From Draconibacterium orientale (GTDB lineage Bacteria > Bacteroidota > Bacteroidia > Bacteroidales > JAADGE01), in NCBI GenBank assembly GCA_020721645.1, contig DYMH01000009.1, positions 1-46,902 on the forward strand: a stretch of 46,902 bases of DNA, given 5' to 3'. Below the pieces are notes generated by a model that worked only from the letters and a program-made list of their open reading frames with translations, was not told where the DNA came from and searched no databases. Each line of letters starts with the position of its first letter. The first letter of the stretch is position 1. Shown here piece after piece: positions 8,662 to 17,573 of the stretch. The translations under genes were made by a program, and so were the position numbers.

Positions 8662-9195
8662 TTATTGTAATCCAAGTTTTTGTTTTACAAGCGGAGCAAT
8701 GTCAATACTTTCGTCAGAATAAAAGAGAAGAGTATTAACATCGAATACGTAAATAAATTTGCCCTCTTTTGCAACTTCTTTAATTGCTGTATCAACTTTA
8801 TCCAAAATGGGTTGATACAACTGTGTTTGTTTTTCGCTCAAAGATTTTTCGGCAGAGCCCTGAAAATCTTGAATGCGTTGTTGCAAACCTTGTATTTCCG
8901 ATTCTTTTTCTTGTTTAATAAGTGCTGACCATTTTTCGGGCGAACCTGCAACAAGATTTTCGTTTTCCATGTATTCGTTGATTTTATTTTGATATTCAAC
9001 CTGCATGGTTTTCAGATGTTCCTGAATCTTTTTTGTTTCTTCTTCCAAAGCTGTTTGAGCTGTTTTGGTATCAGGCATTTGTTGCAGAATGCCCTGAGAA
9101 TCGATGTGTCCGAATTTAAAAGATTTTTGGGCAGAAAGACTTCCTGCCGAAATTAAAAGAATAACGACTAAACTTAATTTTGAAATGTTTTTCAT
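8662..9195 (-). CDS. OmpH/Skp-family periplasmic chaperone (second copy)
   Basis: A 177-residue secreted protein with a signal peptide ending near GSLSA. The start of the mature chain (FKFGHIDSQGILQQMPD) and the long coiled-coil (EEETKKIQEHLKTMQVEYQ...) are typical of OmpH/Skp, which forms trimers with tentacle-like helices that hold unfolded outer-membrane proteins for BamA. The C-terminal strand part is YVFDVNTLLFYSDESIDIAP. It follows the first ompH by 25 bases and is the last gene before a terminator. A bamA-ompH-ompH order is common in Bacteroidota. Confidence 0.92.
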   Translation of the reverse strand: MKNISKLSLVVILLISAGSLSAQKSFKFGHIDSQGILQQMPDTKTAQTALEEETKKIQEHLKTMQVEYQNKINEYMENENLVAGSPEKWSALIKQEKESEIQGLQQRIQDFQGSAEKSLSEKQTQLYQPILDKVDTAIKEVAKEGKFIYVFDVNTLLFYSDESIDIAPLVKQKLGLQ

Positions 9196-9220
9196 TTTTA
9201 ATTATTGAATTTGAGATTGA

Positions 9221-9730
9221 TTAATAACCTAATTTTTTAACTACATCATCGCTCAGGTCCGATTTCGGGTCGGCATAAATCATGCTTGGTCCGGCTGCCT
9301 TATCGAATATAATCAGATAATTTCCTTCGGTAGCAATGGTTTTTATCGCATTGTAAACTTCGTCCTGAATCGGTTTCACAAGTTCCTGACGTTTTTTGTA
9401 TAAGTCGCCGTCTTTGCCGAAATATTTTTCTTTCAAATCATCGGCTGCTTTTTCCAAGGTGATAATTTCATCTTCGCGTTTGGTTTTCATTTCCGATGAT
9501 AACAAGGTCGATTCGGCTTGATATTCTTTGTATTTTTTTTCAACTTCGGCATACTTAACATCGAGTTCTTTTTGCCATTTGTCCGACACTGCATCTAAAT
9601 TACTCTGTGCACCTTGATACGATGGAACTTTGCTCAGAATGTATTCACTGTCCACGTAGGCATATTTTTGAGCGAAACCGAATCCGATAATAGTCAGCAT
9701 GACTATGGAAAATACGATTAATTTTTTCAT
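9221..9730 (-). CDS. OmpH/Skp-family periplasmic chaperone (first copy)
   Basis: A 169-residue protein with a signal peptide (cleavage near GFAQ), then KYAYVDSEYILSKVPSYQGAQ, the classic OmpH beginning, and a long charged coiled-coil. It ends with IFDKAAGPSMIYADPKSDLSDDVVKKLGY. Similar to but clearly diverged from the copy 25 bases downstream, so the two may have different clients. It lies 50 bases after bamA in the same direction, and its role is to chaperone outer-membrane proteins to the BAM complex. Confidence 0.93.
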   Translation of the reverse strand: MKKLIVFSIVMLTIIGFGFAQKYAYVDSEYILSKVPSYQGAQSNLDAVSDKWQKELDVKYAEVEKKYKEYQAESTLLSSEMKTKREDEIITLEKAADDLKEKYFGKDGDLYKKRQELVKPIQDEVYNAIKTIATEGNYLIIFDKAAGPSMIYADPKSDLSDDVVKKLGY

Positions 9731-9780
9731 GATTTTTTGTTTTAATTAGTGAATAGCATGATGTATATCAATATGTTAGA

Positions 9781-12231
9781 TTAAAATTGTTGTCCTAAAA
9801 CGAAGTGGAATTTGCTTCCCACCGGTTTGTTGGTTCCGGGTAAATTATCGAATCCGTATCCCCAGTCGAATCCAATCAATCCGAGCATGGGTAAAAAGAT
9901 TCTGACACCGGCACCCGAAGAACGGTAAATGTCGAAAGGATTAAATTTATCGGCTGAATGCCAACTGTTTCCTGCTTCCGAAAACACCAAGCCGTAGATT
10001 GTTGCTGTTTCATTCAGAATAACCGGATAACGCAATTCCAAAGTCATTTTTTCGTAGATATTTCCGCCGCCGTCGGGTGTTAATGAGCCGTTTTCATATC
10101 CGCGAAGTCCTATAATATCCGTTCCATAAGAATAATAGCCCATACCGTCGCCGCCGAGGCTGAATCCGCCAAATGGCGAATATCCATAAGCTTTGCTGTA
10201 AAATCCCAAATAACCATATTCACCTCTCACATTAAGAACCAAATCCCCTATCAATTGACTGAACCACGAGGCTTTGAATGACCATTTATGATATTCGAGT
10301 AATTTGAATTTTTCTTCGTTAGTCATTGTGCTATAATTTTTTCCGCTAAACAAAGAATACGGAGCTGTAAGTTCTACCCCCAAAGTAAACGATGAACCGC
10401 GACGAGAATAGAGCGGATTGTCAATCGAATTACGTCCGAAAGTTGTTTTAAATGTTATGTTGTTAAATATTCCGTTAGAAATTCCTTGAAACATCGACCA
10501 TTTATCCAAATTGTATTTTTGGTACCCAATTTCATTGTAAAGTGTAAAATAATCATCGGGCCATTGCAGGCGGCGTCCCATGCCGATTGACGCACCAAGT
10601 ATGGTCATATCTGCTCGTTTGATGCTTGATTTTTTATATCCGTTCGATTGTAAATTGTAATAGGTTGAAACCGAGAGTGAAATTGGCTTTTTCCCGCCCA
10701 GCCATGGTTCTACAAACGAAAGGCTGTACGATTGATATTGTGTACCGTTGGTTTGGGCTCGCAGGCTCAATTGTTGCCCATCGCCGGTAGGCAAAGGTTG
10801 CCACGCATCTTTTTGAAACATATTTTGTATCGAAAAATTGTTGAACACCAGTCCGACTGTCCCCACGAGCATATTGGCACCCCAACCTCCCGAAATTTCG
10901 ACACGGTCGTTTCCTCGCTCAACCAATGCGTATTCGATGTCCACTGTTCCGTTTTCTTGGTCGGGAATCGGTGTCGGTACAATTTTTTCGGGGTCGAAAT
11001 GCCCTAAATTTGCTAATTCACGAACCGAACGGATAATGTTGGATTTGCTGAACAAATCGCCGGGTATCGTTCGTAATTCGCGACGAACTACATTTTCGTT
11101 CGTGCGGTCGTTGCCCGAAACAATGACTCGATTGATTCGTGCTTTTTCGCCTTCGTAAATCCGCAGTTCAATATCAATAGAATCGACGTCGATTCTGATT
11201 TCGGTCGGATTCACATTGAAAAACAAGTAGCCGTTGTCCATATACAAATTCCCGACAGCATCTTCGTCCACAGTCAATCGATTTTGAAGATTTTCTTTAT
11301 TGTAAACATCGCCTTTTTTAACGCCAAGCATTTTGTTGAGCAAATCCGTTTCGTAGATTGTATTGCCTACCCATTTTATGTTTCTGAAAAAATATTGCGG
11401 TCCTTCTTCAATAGTAATGATTACTGCGATTTTCTTTTTATCGTAATCGAAAATCGAGTCTTTCACAATTTTCGCATCGCGAAAACCGGCTTTATTGTAT
11501 TCTGTAATGAGATTTTTTTTGTCCTCTTTATATTTTGAGGCAATATATTTTGATGGCTTAAAAAGTCCGTACCATCTTTTTTCTTTGGTTTCTTTGAGCT
11601 TTTTCCATTTTATTTTTCGGGCGGTAAAATGCGAATTGCCTTCAATTTTAATATATTTTATTCTTGTTTTTTTCGATTTATTGATATTTACATTCAAAAT
11701 TACCGAATTTTGAAGTGTTGTATCCGGTTTTTTTACGATGTCGATTTTCGCTTTCGAAAAACCCTTATCTGCATAATAATTTTGAATAATATTTTTCGTA
11801 TTCGTGATAATATTGTCTGTAATTTGTGTTCCGCGAATCAAATTTACTTTTTCTTTCAAATCATCGACTTCCGATTTTTTTATGCCGATAAAATTGATTT
11901 CTGACATTCGGGGACGTTCTTGAAGATAAATATTGAGCCAAACTTTGTCATTTTCGGTTTTTTCGACCGATATGTTGATGTCCGAAAACATTTTTTGTTT
12001 CCATAAATTTTTTACCGCCATTGTAATTTCATCGCCCGGAATGCTGATTTTTTGTCCGATAGATAAGCCTGTAATTTCGATTAAAGCTGTCTTGTTCAGC
12101 GATTGAATTCCTGAAAGTGAAATATCTGCAATTTCAAAAACTTTGGGTTCTTCGTAGTTAATATTAATTTGGGATTTCACAGAGTGAACGAAAAACAAAG
12201 AAAAAATAATGAGGTATATCTTTTTAGACAT
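9781..12231 (-). CDS. bamA: Outer-membrane protein assembly factor BamA
   Basis: An 816-residue Omp85 protein, the core of the BAM complex that inserts beta-barrels into the outer membrane. It has a signal peptide (SVKSQ), about five POTRA domains over residues 30-430 (for example FEIADISLSGIQSLNKTALIEITGLSIGQKI and KARINRVIVSGNDRTNENVVRREL), then the barrel. The barrel carries the lid-loop motif GLRGYENG and ends in KFHFVLGQQF with the terminal aromatic residue. Its two ompH chaperones follow. A 169-base gap after uppS holds a hairpin (12261-12288) and an imperfect promoter-like TATACTTTC on the minus strand, so it may also be transcribed separately from uppS. Confidence 0.97.
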   Translation of the reverse strand: MSKKIYLIIFSLFFVHSVKSQININYEEPKVFEIADISLSGIQSLNKTALIEITGLSIGQKISIPGDEITMAVKNLWKQKMFSDINISVEKTENDKVWLNIYLQERPRMSEINFIGIKKSEVDDLKEKVNLIRGTQITDNIITNTKNIIQNYYADKGFSKAKIDIVKKPDTTLQNSVILNVNINKSKKTRIKYIKIEGNSHFTARKIKWKKLKETKEKRWYGLFKPSKYIASKYKEDKKNLITEYNKAGFRDAKIVKDSIFDYDKKKIAVIITIEEGPQYFFRNIKWVGNTIYETDLLNKMLGVKKGDVYNKENLQNRLTVDEDAVGNLYMDNGYLFFNVNPTEIRIDVDSIDIELRIYEGEKARINRVIVSGNDRTNENVVRRELRTIPGDLFSKSNIIRSVRELANLGHFDPEKIVPTPIPDQENGTVDIEYALVERGNDRVEISGGWGANMLVGTVGLVFNNFSIQNMFQKDAWQPLPTGDGQQLSLRAQTNGTQYQSYSLSFVEPWLGGKKPISLSVSTYYNLQSNGYKKSSIKRADMTILGASIGMGRRLQWPDDYFTLYNEIGYQKYNLDKWSMFQGISNGIFNNITFKTTFGRNSIDNPLYSRRGSSFTLGVELTAPYSLFSGKNYSTMTNEEKFKLLEYHKWSFKASWFSQLIGDLVLNVRGEYGYLGFYSKAYGYSPFGGFSLGGDGMGYYSYGTDIIGLRGYENGSLTPDGGGNIYEKMTLELRYPVILNETATIYGLVFSEAGNSWHSADKFNPFDIYRSSGAGVRIFLPMLGLIGFDWGYGFDNLPGTNKPVGSKFHFVLGQQF

Positions 12232-12260
12232 TGAGCAAGTGATTAATTTTTTGCGAAAAG

Positions 12261-12288
12261 TATTGTTTTTTCTTGTCAGAAAACAATA
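12261..12288. other. Hairpin in the uppS-bamA gap
   Basis: TATTGTTTT (12261-12269) pairs perfectly with AAAACAATA (12280-12288) across a 10-base loop, in AT-rich DNA between uppS and bamA. It could be a partial terminator or a 5' UTR structure of bamA; the sequence does not decide. Confidence 0.35.
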
Positions 12289-12399
12289 AATTAGAATGTT
12301 TTAAAATGTTTTAAGATATTTTAACACAGCCCAAAATTCGTATTTATCATTTTGACGCTGCGAAAGTATAATTTTTCTGATAATTCGACGAATTTATCA

Positions 12400-13137
12400 T
12401 CATATTTGGTCTTCCGTTTTTCCAAATCGTCTTTCGCGTTTTTGAAATTCGTAAATGGCTTCAAAAAAATCTTCTTTTCTGAAATCCGGCCACAGAATAT
12501 CGGTAAAATAAAGCTCGGAATAGGCAATTTGCCAAAGCATAAAATTACTGATTCTATATTCGCCGCCGGTGCGAATCATCAGTTCCGGTTCAGGGTAAGC
12601 TGCTGTATAGAGATAGGAATTGATAAGCGATTCGTTGATTGTTGAGCTGTCTATCAAACCTTTTTGGCAATCGAAAGATATTTTTTTTATTGCATTTTCT
12701 ATTTCCCTGCGTGAGCTGTAACTGAGTGCTAAGATAACAGTTAATCCGCTATTTTCGGAGGTATTTGATATTAATTTTTGTAAGCTTTCCCTAACAGCTT
12801 GGGGGAGCCGTTCAGTTTCGCCGATGACTTGAAGGCGAACTTTATTTTTCATCAGGTTTGACGTTTCTTTTTCAATTGATGAGACTAAAAGCGACATCAG
12901 AGAATCGACTTCTGTTTTCGGACGGTTCCAATTTTCTGTCGAAAAAGCATAAAGTGTTAAAAATCTAATTCCAAGTTCTCCGGCAGCTTCTACTGTATCG
13001 CGAACAGCTTGTATCGCATTGCGATGCCCGAAAATTCGTTGATTACCTCTTCGCTTTGCCCAACGCCCATTTCCGTCCATAATCACGGCTACGTGCAGGG
13101 GGATTTTTTCCTTCACAATTTTCTCTTTGAAACTCAT
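12400..13137 (-). CDS. uppS: Undecaprenyl diphosphate synthase (isoprenyl transferase)
   Basis: A cis-prenyltransferase of about 245 residues that makes undecaprenyl diphosphate, the lipid carrier for peptidoglycan and surface sugars. Visible motifs are HVAVIMDGNGRWAKRRG (catalytic Asp and phosphate-binding NGR), GHRNAI, FLTLYAFSTENWNRP, and the C-terminal RTGGEYRISNFMLWQIAYSELYF with WPDF. The open frame extends further upstream, but the ATG at 13137 is chosen because it lies 8 bases after the stop of the preceding gene and just before the conserved region. It is part of the surface-assembly operon with the barrel genes upstream and bamA downstream. Confidence 0.96.
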   Translation of the reverse strand: MSFKEKIVKEKIPLHVAVIMDGNGRWAKRRGNQRIFGHRNAIQAVRDTVEAAGELGIRFLTLYAFSTENWNRPKTEVDSLMSLLVSSIEKETSNLMKNKVRLQVIGETERLPQAVRESLQKLISNTSENSGLTVILALSYSSRREIENAIKKISFDCQKGLIDSSTINESLINSYLYTAAYPEPELMIRTGGEYRISNFMLWQIAYSELYFTDILWPDFRKEDFFEAIYEFQKRERRFGKTEDQI

Positions 13138-13144
13138 TCCTGCT

Positions 13145-13831
13145 TTACTTTTTGGGTTTATTATAGGCAGGGCACCATTTTTTATCGCTTGCAAAATTGT
13201 AACTAATCACAATTCCGGCAAAAGAATACCAGTCTTTGGTGTTGTCGCTCGATATTTGCTTGTAGGCTATTGGTGGACTTGTTTCTGAGATAGAGCTATT
13301 ATATAACAAGTCGATACGGTCGGTAAATGTTTTTCTGAAAATCCATTCTACACCAAGTGTTAAGCGTTTATTGAGTGCATATTTTATTCCGGCTCCGAAA
13401 GGAATTGCTAATTGAAAATTTTTGCCCGGAATTTGTGTGTATGCCAAACTTGGTCCGGCTGTAATGTAGGGGCTGAATCGTTGATAATCGACCGGCACGA
13501 AATCTAAAAAGTTAAATTCTGCCATGCTGCCAAATTCAACAATTGATTGGCTGAATGAGTGGGCACGGCTTTGCTGATATCCGTTTGAGAAATCTAAATC
13601 AGAACCGCTGACCGATAAGCGGTTCAAAAAAACGCGAACAGCATATCGAGGATTGAAATTGTGGCGATACAATATTCCAAATCCAATTTTTGGCGAATAA
13701 AATTGTTTTGTGTGATTAATGTCTCCCATATAATAAGCAACTCCGGCTGTTAAACCAAATTCACTTTTGAGTTTTTGCGATAGTGCGGTGCTTGCGTAAA
13801 AAAAGAGAAGTATTACGAACGTTTTTTTCAA
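13145..13831 (-). CDS. DUF6089-like outer-membrane beta-barrel protein
   Basis: A 228-residue secreted protein with a signal peptide (STALSQ) followed by SEFGLTAGVAYYMGDINHTKQFYSPKIG. This matches the small barrel family, often labelled DUF6089, that sits beside uppS and bamA in many Bacteroidota. Short alternating strands run to the end, including a PYITAGPSLAYTQIPG segment. Its function is unknown. It lies 4 bases after the related barrel gene upstream and 7 bases before uppS, so its synthesis is tied to that of the BAM machinery. Confidence 0.75.
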   Translation of the reverse strand: MKKTFVILLFFYASTALSQKLKSEFGLTAGVAYYMGDINHTKQFYSPKIGFGILYRHNFNPRYAVRVFLNRLSVSGSDLDFSNGYQQSRAHSFSQSIVEFGSMAEFNFLDFVPVDYQRFSPYITAGPSLAYTQIPGKNFQLAIPFGAGIKYALNKRLTLGVEWIFRKTFTDRIDLLYNSSISETSPPIAYKQISSDNTKDWYSFAGIVISYNFASDKKWCPAYNKPKK

Positions 13832-13835
13832 AATA

Positions 13836-14798
13836 TTAAAATTTTGGTAAGCCTCTTACGGTATTCTTGAATTTATAGTGTGCGGTGATGAGTGTTAAGA
13901 TGTAAGCATCTTTATAAGTTGGGTCGCCTCTGAACTTGTCGCCTGTTTGGTATAATGTTCCGGGAGCTTCGGCATCGATATGCCTGTCTGTAAAATAGAG
14001 AGTTTCTGCCGAAGGGGGTTCTGTTCCCATTTGTGTGTAATTGTAGTATCGGTCGTGTGCATCATCGAGGTAGTCGGTTGTTGTGTATTGATTGGTAATT
14101 TCCAAACCAATTGCCCAATGGCGACTGATATTGTATTTCATGCCCAATCCGATTGTTAATTCGGCTGTTATTTTTTTGTATTCGGCATCGGGTGTTATTT
14201 CTACGGTTTGATTCACACCTTCGGCATCGACAAAATTCAATGTGTAAGCCGCTTGTCCTTGTCCTTCGGTGTGTAACGGTCTGAGTGCTACCCATTTTCC
14301 ATCGGTGTATTTTGCTTTGGGGTTGTAATAGGCAATTCCGCCGCCAAGGATTACAAATGCACTTAAATTTCTAAGGGCTCTCAAACTGGAAAACGAATAT
14401 CTCGGGTTTTGTTTTTCTTTTAGAAAGGCATATTCAAAATGACCGCCAAATTGCCATAAATTTGTTCTGAAAGAAAGATTTCTCATACGTCTGTTTTCAT
14501 TGGCAGATGCAATGTCTTTTCCGGACAGGCGTGCGTATGTTATTCGCGGTTCAAAGGCTATTTCCTCTGTTAACCGATAACGATAGCCAACAAAAAGCGA
14601 TGGACGCGTGGTAACAAAATCCATATCGCGAACCCCGAAAAAGTGTGCAGCTTCTTTGCCGCCGCCGCCCAAATCGCCCATAAAATGAGACATGCCCGCT
14701 CCAAAAACAAGCGATGTTCGTTCGGCTTTCCAGCGTTGAGCATTTGTTATCCCCGCAGAGAATGTGAAAACTATCAGCAAGTAAAAAAAATTTTTCAT
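13836..14798 (-). CDS. DUF6089-like outer-membrane beta-barrel protein, longer paralogue
   Basis: A secreted barrel of about 320 residues. An in-frame ATG seven codons earlier (14819) exists, but 14798 gives a clean signal peptide (KNFFYLLIVFTFSAGITNAQ) and follows a good promoter at 14840-14871. The mature start (SLVFGAGMSHFMGDLGGG) parallels that of the next gene, so the pair probably arose by duplication. The middle has short barrel strands and a D/Y-rich loop. It is first gene of the operon leading into the second barrel, uppS and probably bamA. Function unknown. Confidence 0.72.
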   Translation of the reverse strand: MKNFFYLLIVFTFSAGITNAQRWKAERTSLVFGAGMSHFMGDLGGGGKEAAHFFGVRDMDFVTTRPSLFVGYRYRLTEEIAFEPRITYARLSGKDIASANENRRMRNLSFRTNLWQFGGHFEYAFLKEKQNPRYSFSSLRALRNLSAFVILGGGIAYYNPKAKYTDGKWVALRPLHTEGQGQAAYTLNFVDAEGVNQTVEITPDAEYKKITAELTIGLGMKYNISRHWAIGLEITNQYTTTDYLDDAHDRYYNYTQMGTEPPSAETLYFTDRHIDAEAPGTLYQTGDKFRGDPTYKDAYILTLITAHYKFKNTVRGLPKF

Positions 14799-14839
14799 AG
14801 TAATTTGTTTTATTTTCAACTTTTGTGGATAAAATTATT

Positions 14840-14871
14840 CAAATTTACAAAATAAAGGTTTTATTCTCAAA
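14840..14871 (-). promoter_or_regulatory. Promoter of the barrel/uppS/bamA operon
   Basis: On the minus strand TTTG (14871-14868) and TAAATTTG (14847-14840) are spaced 24 bases start-to-start, matching the Bacteroidota housekeeping promoter. The -7 element ends 41 bases before the chosen start at 14798. Confidence 0.65.
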
Positions 14872-14954
14872 AAACAAAATTTTACAAATTTAATTTAATC
14901 CTGTATTATATTCAAACGTTATTTCTTCATTGCTATTATATTTTCAGGAAAATA

Positions 14955-15836
14955 TTAATTTCTTTTATCCAAACCCCACATCAGTTTGGTTCTTAATGTT
15001 TCAAAATACGATGTATTTTCAAATTTCAACATGTTTATTTTAAAATTGGCTTTTTTTATAAAGAGTTCAACCGATGTGTCTAATATTTCGGAATGATAAT
15101 CCAATGAGGCTAAATAATTATCGTGTCGAGCTTCAATTTGTATTCGCAGGCGAACGCTGTCAGGAACTACCAAAGGGCGAACCGTTAGTGTATGAGGGGC
15201 AATGGGGGTGATTATAAAATTACTCGAACCTGGTGTTACAATCGGTCCGCCGACACTCAGCGAATATGCTGTCGAACCGGTTGGTGTTGAGATAATTAAT
15301 CCGTCAGACCAATAACTGTTGAGTAATTCATTATCGGCATACAAATGAATGACTATCATCGAACCGGAATCTCTTTTCTGAACCGTGATTTCGTTTAAAG
15401 CGTATTTCCATTCGCGAAATACCTGCGAACGGCATTGCAGTTTTAATAAAGTTCGATGTTCTATGGTATAATTTTTTTTGAAAATATTTTTCATAGCCGT
15501 GGGTAAATCATCTTTCGAGATGTTTGCCAGAAAACCCATACGACCGCTGTTGATGCCGACCATCGGAATTTTTGAGTCTCGAACATACGAAACGCTTTCC
15601 AGAAAAGTTCCGTCGCCCCCGATGCTGAAAAAAATATCGGTGTCCGAGGAAATATCTTCATGTGTTTTGAAAATTTTATCGGGTTGCGGGTCAAAATTTT
15701 CGTTCCGTTTTATCAATTCATAAAAATCGTGGTGAAGGTGAATTTGACAGTCCATATTTTTCAATTCATCGAAAAAAAAACGTAATGAATCCGAAAATGC
15801 AGGTTGATATTGTTTGCCGTAAATTGCTGCAATCAT
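14955..15836 (-). CDS. nadK: NAD kinase
   Basis: A 293-residue ATP-NAD kinase that makes NADP. Visible motifs are the nucleotide-binding FSIGGDGTFLESV, then GINSGRMGFLANIS, the NE pair in ALNEITVQKRDSGSMI, and SDGLIISTPTGSTAYSLSVGGPIV, all diagnostic. Starts with MIAAIYGKQ at 15836; length is normal. It lies between barrel genes in the minus-strand envelope block, as commonly seen near CBS-domain and pdxJ genes in this phylum. It is flanked by gaps of 156 and 294 bases, so it may be monocistronic. Confidence 0.96.
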   Translation of the reverse strand: MIAAIYGKQYQPAFSDSLRFFFDELKNMDCQIHLHHDFYELIKRNENFDPQPDKIFKTHEDISSDTDIFFSIGGDGTFLESVSYVRDSKIPMVGINSGRMGFLANISKDDLPTAMKNIFKKNYTIEHRTLLKLQCRSQVFREWKYALNEITVQKRDSGSMIVIHLYADNELLNSYWSDGLIISTPTGSTAYSLSVGGPIVTPGSSNFIITPIAPHTLTVRPLVVPDSVRLRIQIEARHDNYLASLDYHSEILDTSVELFIKKANFKINMLKFENTSYFETLRTKLMWGLDKRN

Positions 15837-16130
15837 TGTTTCATTTTTTATTTCTATTTTATAGGAATTGTTTTTACAAAGAGAAATTTTATTATGTGGT
15901 GTAATATATTGCTATCCAATAAATAGGAAATTGATTTTCCGGTAAAAAACTTTCGAGAAACACCGAGGACACAGAGTTTTTATAATCGCTTTGCGATTTT
16001 ATTCTCAGTGAAACATCGTGTATTCTCAAAACTGACAACATAATTAATTGTATTTGAACAAAAAAATCGAAATAAGACGAATTGTCTGTAATAAATGAGT
16101 TATCTTTGTTTTAAATTTATCAAAGCAGAA
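15837..16130. other. Gene-free AT-rich gap between nadK and the Omp85-like gene
   Basis: About 290 bases with no plausible reading frame. It holds a small inverted motif (AATCGCTTTGCGATT, about 15987-16001) and, on the plus strand, an exact -7 element TATCTTTG at 16101-16108. The latter faces the 3' end of a minus-strand gene and has no obvious target. No terminator with a T-run was found. Confidence 0.5.
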
Positions 16131-17573
16131 TTAAAATGGTGTTTCGAAATGGATAAAAAAACCGTATTCACCTATTTTATTGATTGAATACTCCAATCGG
16201 ATTAACAAATCGTAGTAAGTTACAAAGTTCAACCCCATGCCGCCGCTGTATAAAATTGTGTTGTTAAAATTGTTAGCTCTTTTCAAATTTTGGTTCTTTT
16301 GATATGCGTATCCGGTGTCGAAATAAAAGTCGAGGTAGAGGGCATAATGTATTTTATTAAATTTTTTCAAAGGTATAAAATCCAGTTTAATAATTTGCTC
16401 CGATATCAATTCGTATTTCAATGAAGTATTCATTAAAGCAAAATCGTAACCTTTGATGATGTAATATTCAAAACCACGCAATGCCGTTGTGTATCCAAAA
16501 GCATCTTGCATATAAAACGATTGATGCCTGCCGAAAGATTTTTTAATTTCGATATTGTTTGCCAAATAAAATCCTGCCACAAGAGGCGTGTGTTTGCTGT
16601 ATTTGAATTGAGTTGTAAGATAGTCGATATGCGAATTTTTGATAAATCCAAAGCCGAGTTTTTTTATGTTTGAGCTTAAATAAAATCCACTTAAAGGATA
16701 CGAACGCGAATCTCTTTTATCCCAGCGAATAAAATATTCTAAGCCAAAAATTTCCGAAACGGTGAAGCCTCCGTTAAAAAAATCCGGATTAAGTTTCAGA
16801 ACTGTGTCGGCAATTGCACTTTTTTCCCATGAAAGAAAAATATTGTGCGAAAATTCGATTTTCTTTCGCATTCGTAAGCCAATCGACCAGCCGAACGATG
16901 TAAAAGCATATCTGTCAATTAGTTTGATGTTTTGCAATTGATTTTCTTCAACAGCATACTCCACCGAACGTTGATTGAAATTTTTGACATAAAACGATAA
17001 TGCGTTTTGTCTTTTTTTATCGATGTAAACATCGGAATATGAGAGTGATATAAGCCTTTCGTAACCCCAAACGCCTTGCAGAATTACGTGTTCGTTCGCA
17101 CCGCGAACATTGTATTTTTCAATACCTACGCCAAGCGACAATCGCGAAAAATCTTTGGTTTTGAGCCATGCGTTCAAATTCGGGTCGGCATAACCGATGC
17201 GGAAAACAGGCCAAAGATACCACCGTTCTTCAACTTTTATCAGAACATCAAAAATAAGAGAATCGCGTGTATCAATTTCAAAGGTTACAAAATTGAATAA
17301 AGGTGTTTTCAGCAAATTTATTTTGCTTTGTTCGACATCTTTTTCAAGGTTTTTCAGGCATAAAACTTCTCCTGTGCGAAATGTCAGTTCTCGCAAAATA
17401 ATTCGTTCTTTGGTTTTTTTATTGCCCGAAATTTCAATTTTGCCTATTCTGATTTCTTTGCGGCACGTGTCGTTTTGTGCTATTAAATCAGAAGTATAAA
17501 TTGACAGAACCAGTAAAAATATCAAAAAATCAAAAATAAAATTACGTTTTTCTTCGGATTTATTTTCGTTCAA
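16131..17573 (-). CDS. Small Omp85-superfamily outer-membrane protein (one POTRA plus barrel)
   Basis: A 480-residue exported protein. A hydrophobic signal (FLIFLLVLSIYTSDLIAQ) is followed by a single POTRA-like domain (IRIGKIEISGNKKTKERIIL ... VLIKVEERW, about residues 38-120). After it comes a C-terminal 16-strand-type barrel with LRGFEYYIIKG, resembling the Omp85 (L/V)RGF motif, ending in HFETPF. It is too short for BamA and has fewer POTRAs than TamA, so its function is unknown. The only reasonable start is TTG at 17573, overlapping the stop of the preceding glycosyltransferase as TTGA, which implies translational coupling. Confidence 0.75.
   Translation of the reverse strand: MNENKSEEKRNFIFDFLIFLLVLSIYTSDLIAQNDTCRKEIRIGKIEISGNKKTKERIILRELTFRTGEVLCLKNLEKDVEQSKINLLKTPLFNFVTFEIDTRDSLIFDVLIKVEERWYLWPVFRIGYADPNLNAWLKTKDFSRLSLGVGIEKYNVRGANEHVILQGVWGYERLISLSYSDVYIDKKRQNALSFYVKNFNQRSVEYAVEENQLQNIKLIDRYAFTSFGWSIGLRMRKKIEFSHNIFLSWEKSAIADTVLKLNPDFFNGGFTVSEIFGLEYFIRWDKRDSRSYPLSGFYLSSNIKKLGFGFIKNSHIDYLTTQFKYSKHTPLVAGFYLANNIEIKKSFGRHQSFYMQDAFGYTTALRGFEYYIIKGYDFALMNTSLKYELISEQIIKLDFIPLKKFNKIHYALYLDFYFDTGYAYQKNQNLKRANNFNNTILYSGGMGLNFVTYYDLLIRLEYSINKIGEYGFFIHFETPF

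Noticed and set aside
13138-13194. N-terminal extension of UppS
   Set aside because: It would overlap the end of the upstream barrel gene by about 50 bases and lies before the conserved family start; the ATG at 13137 is better.
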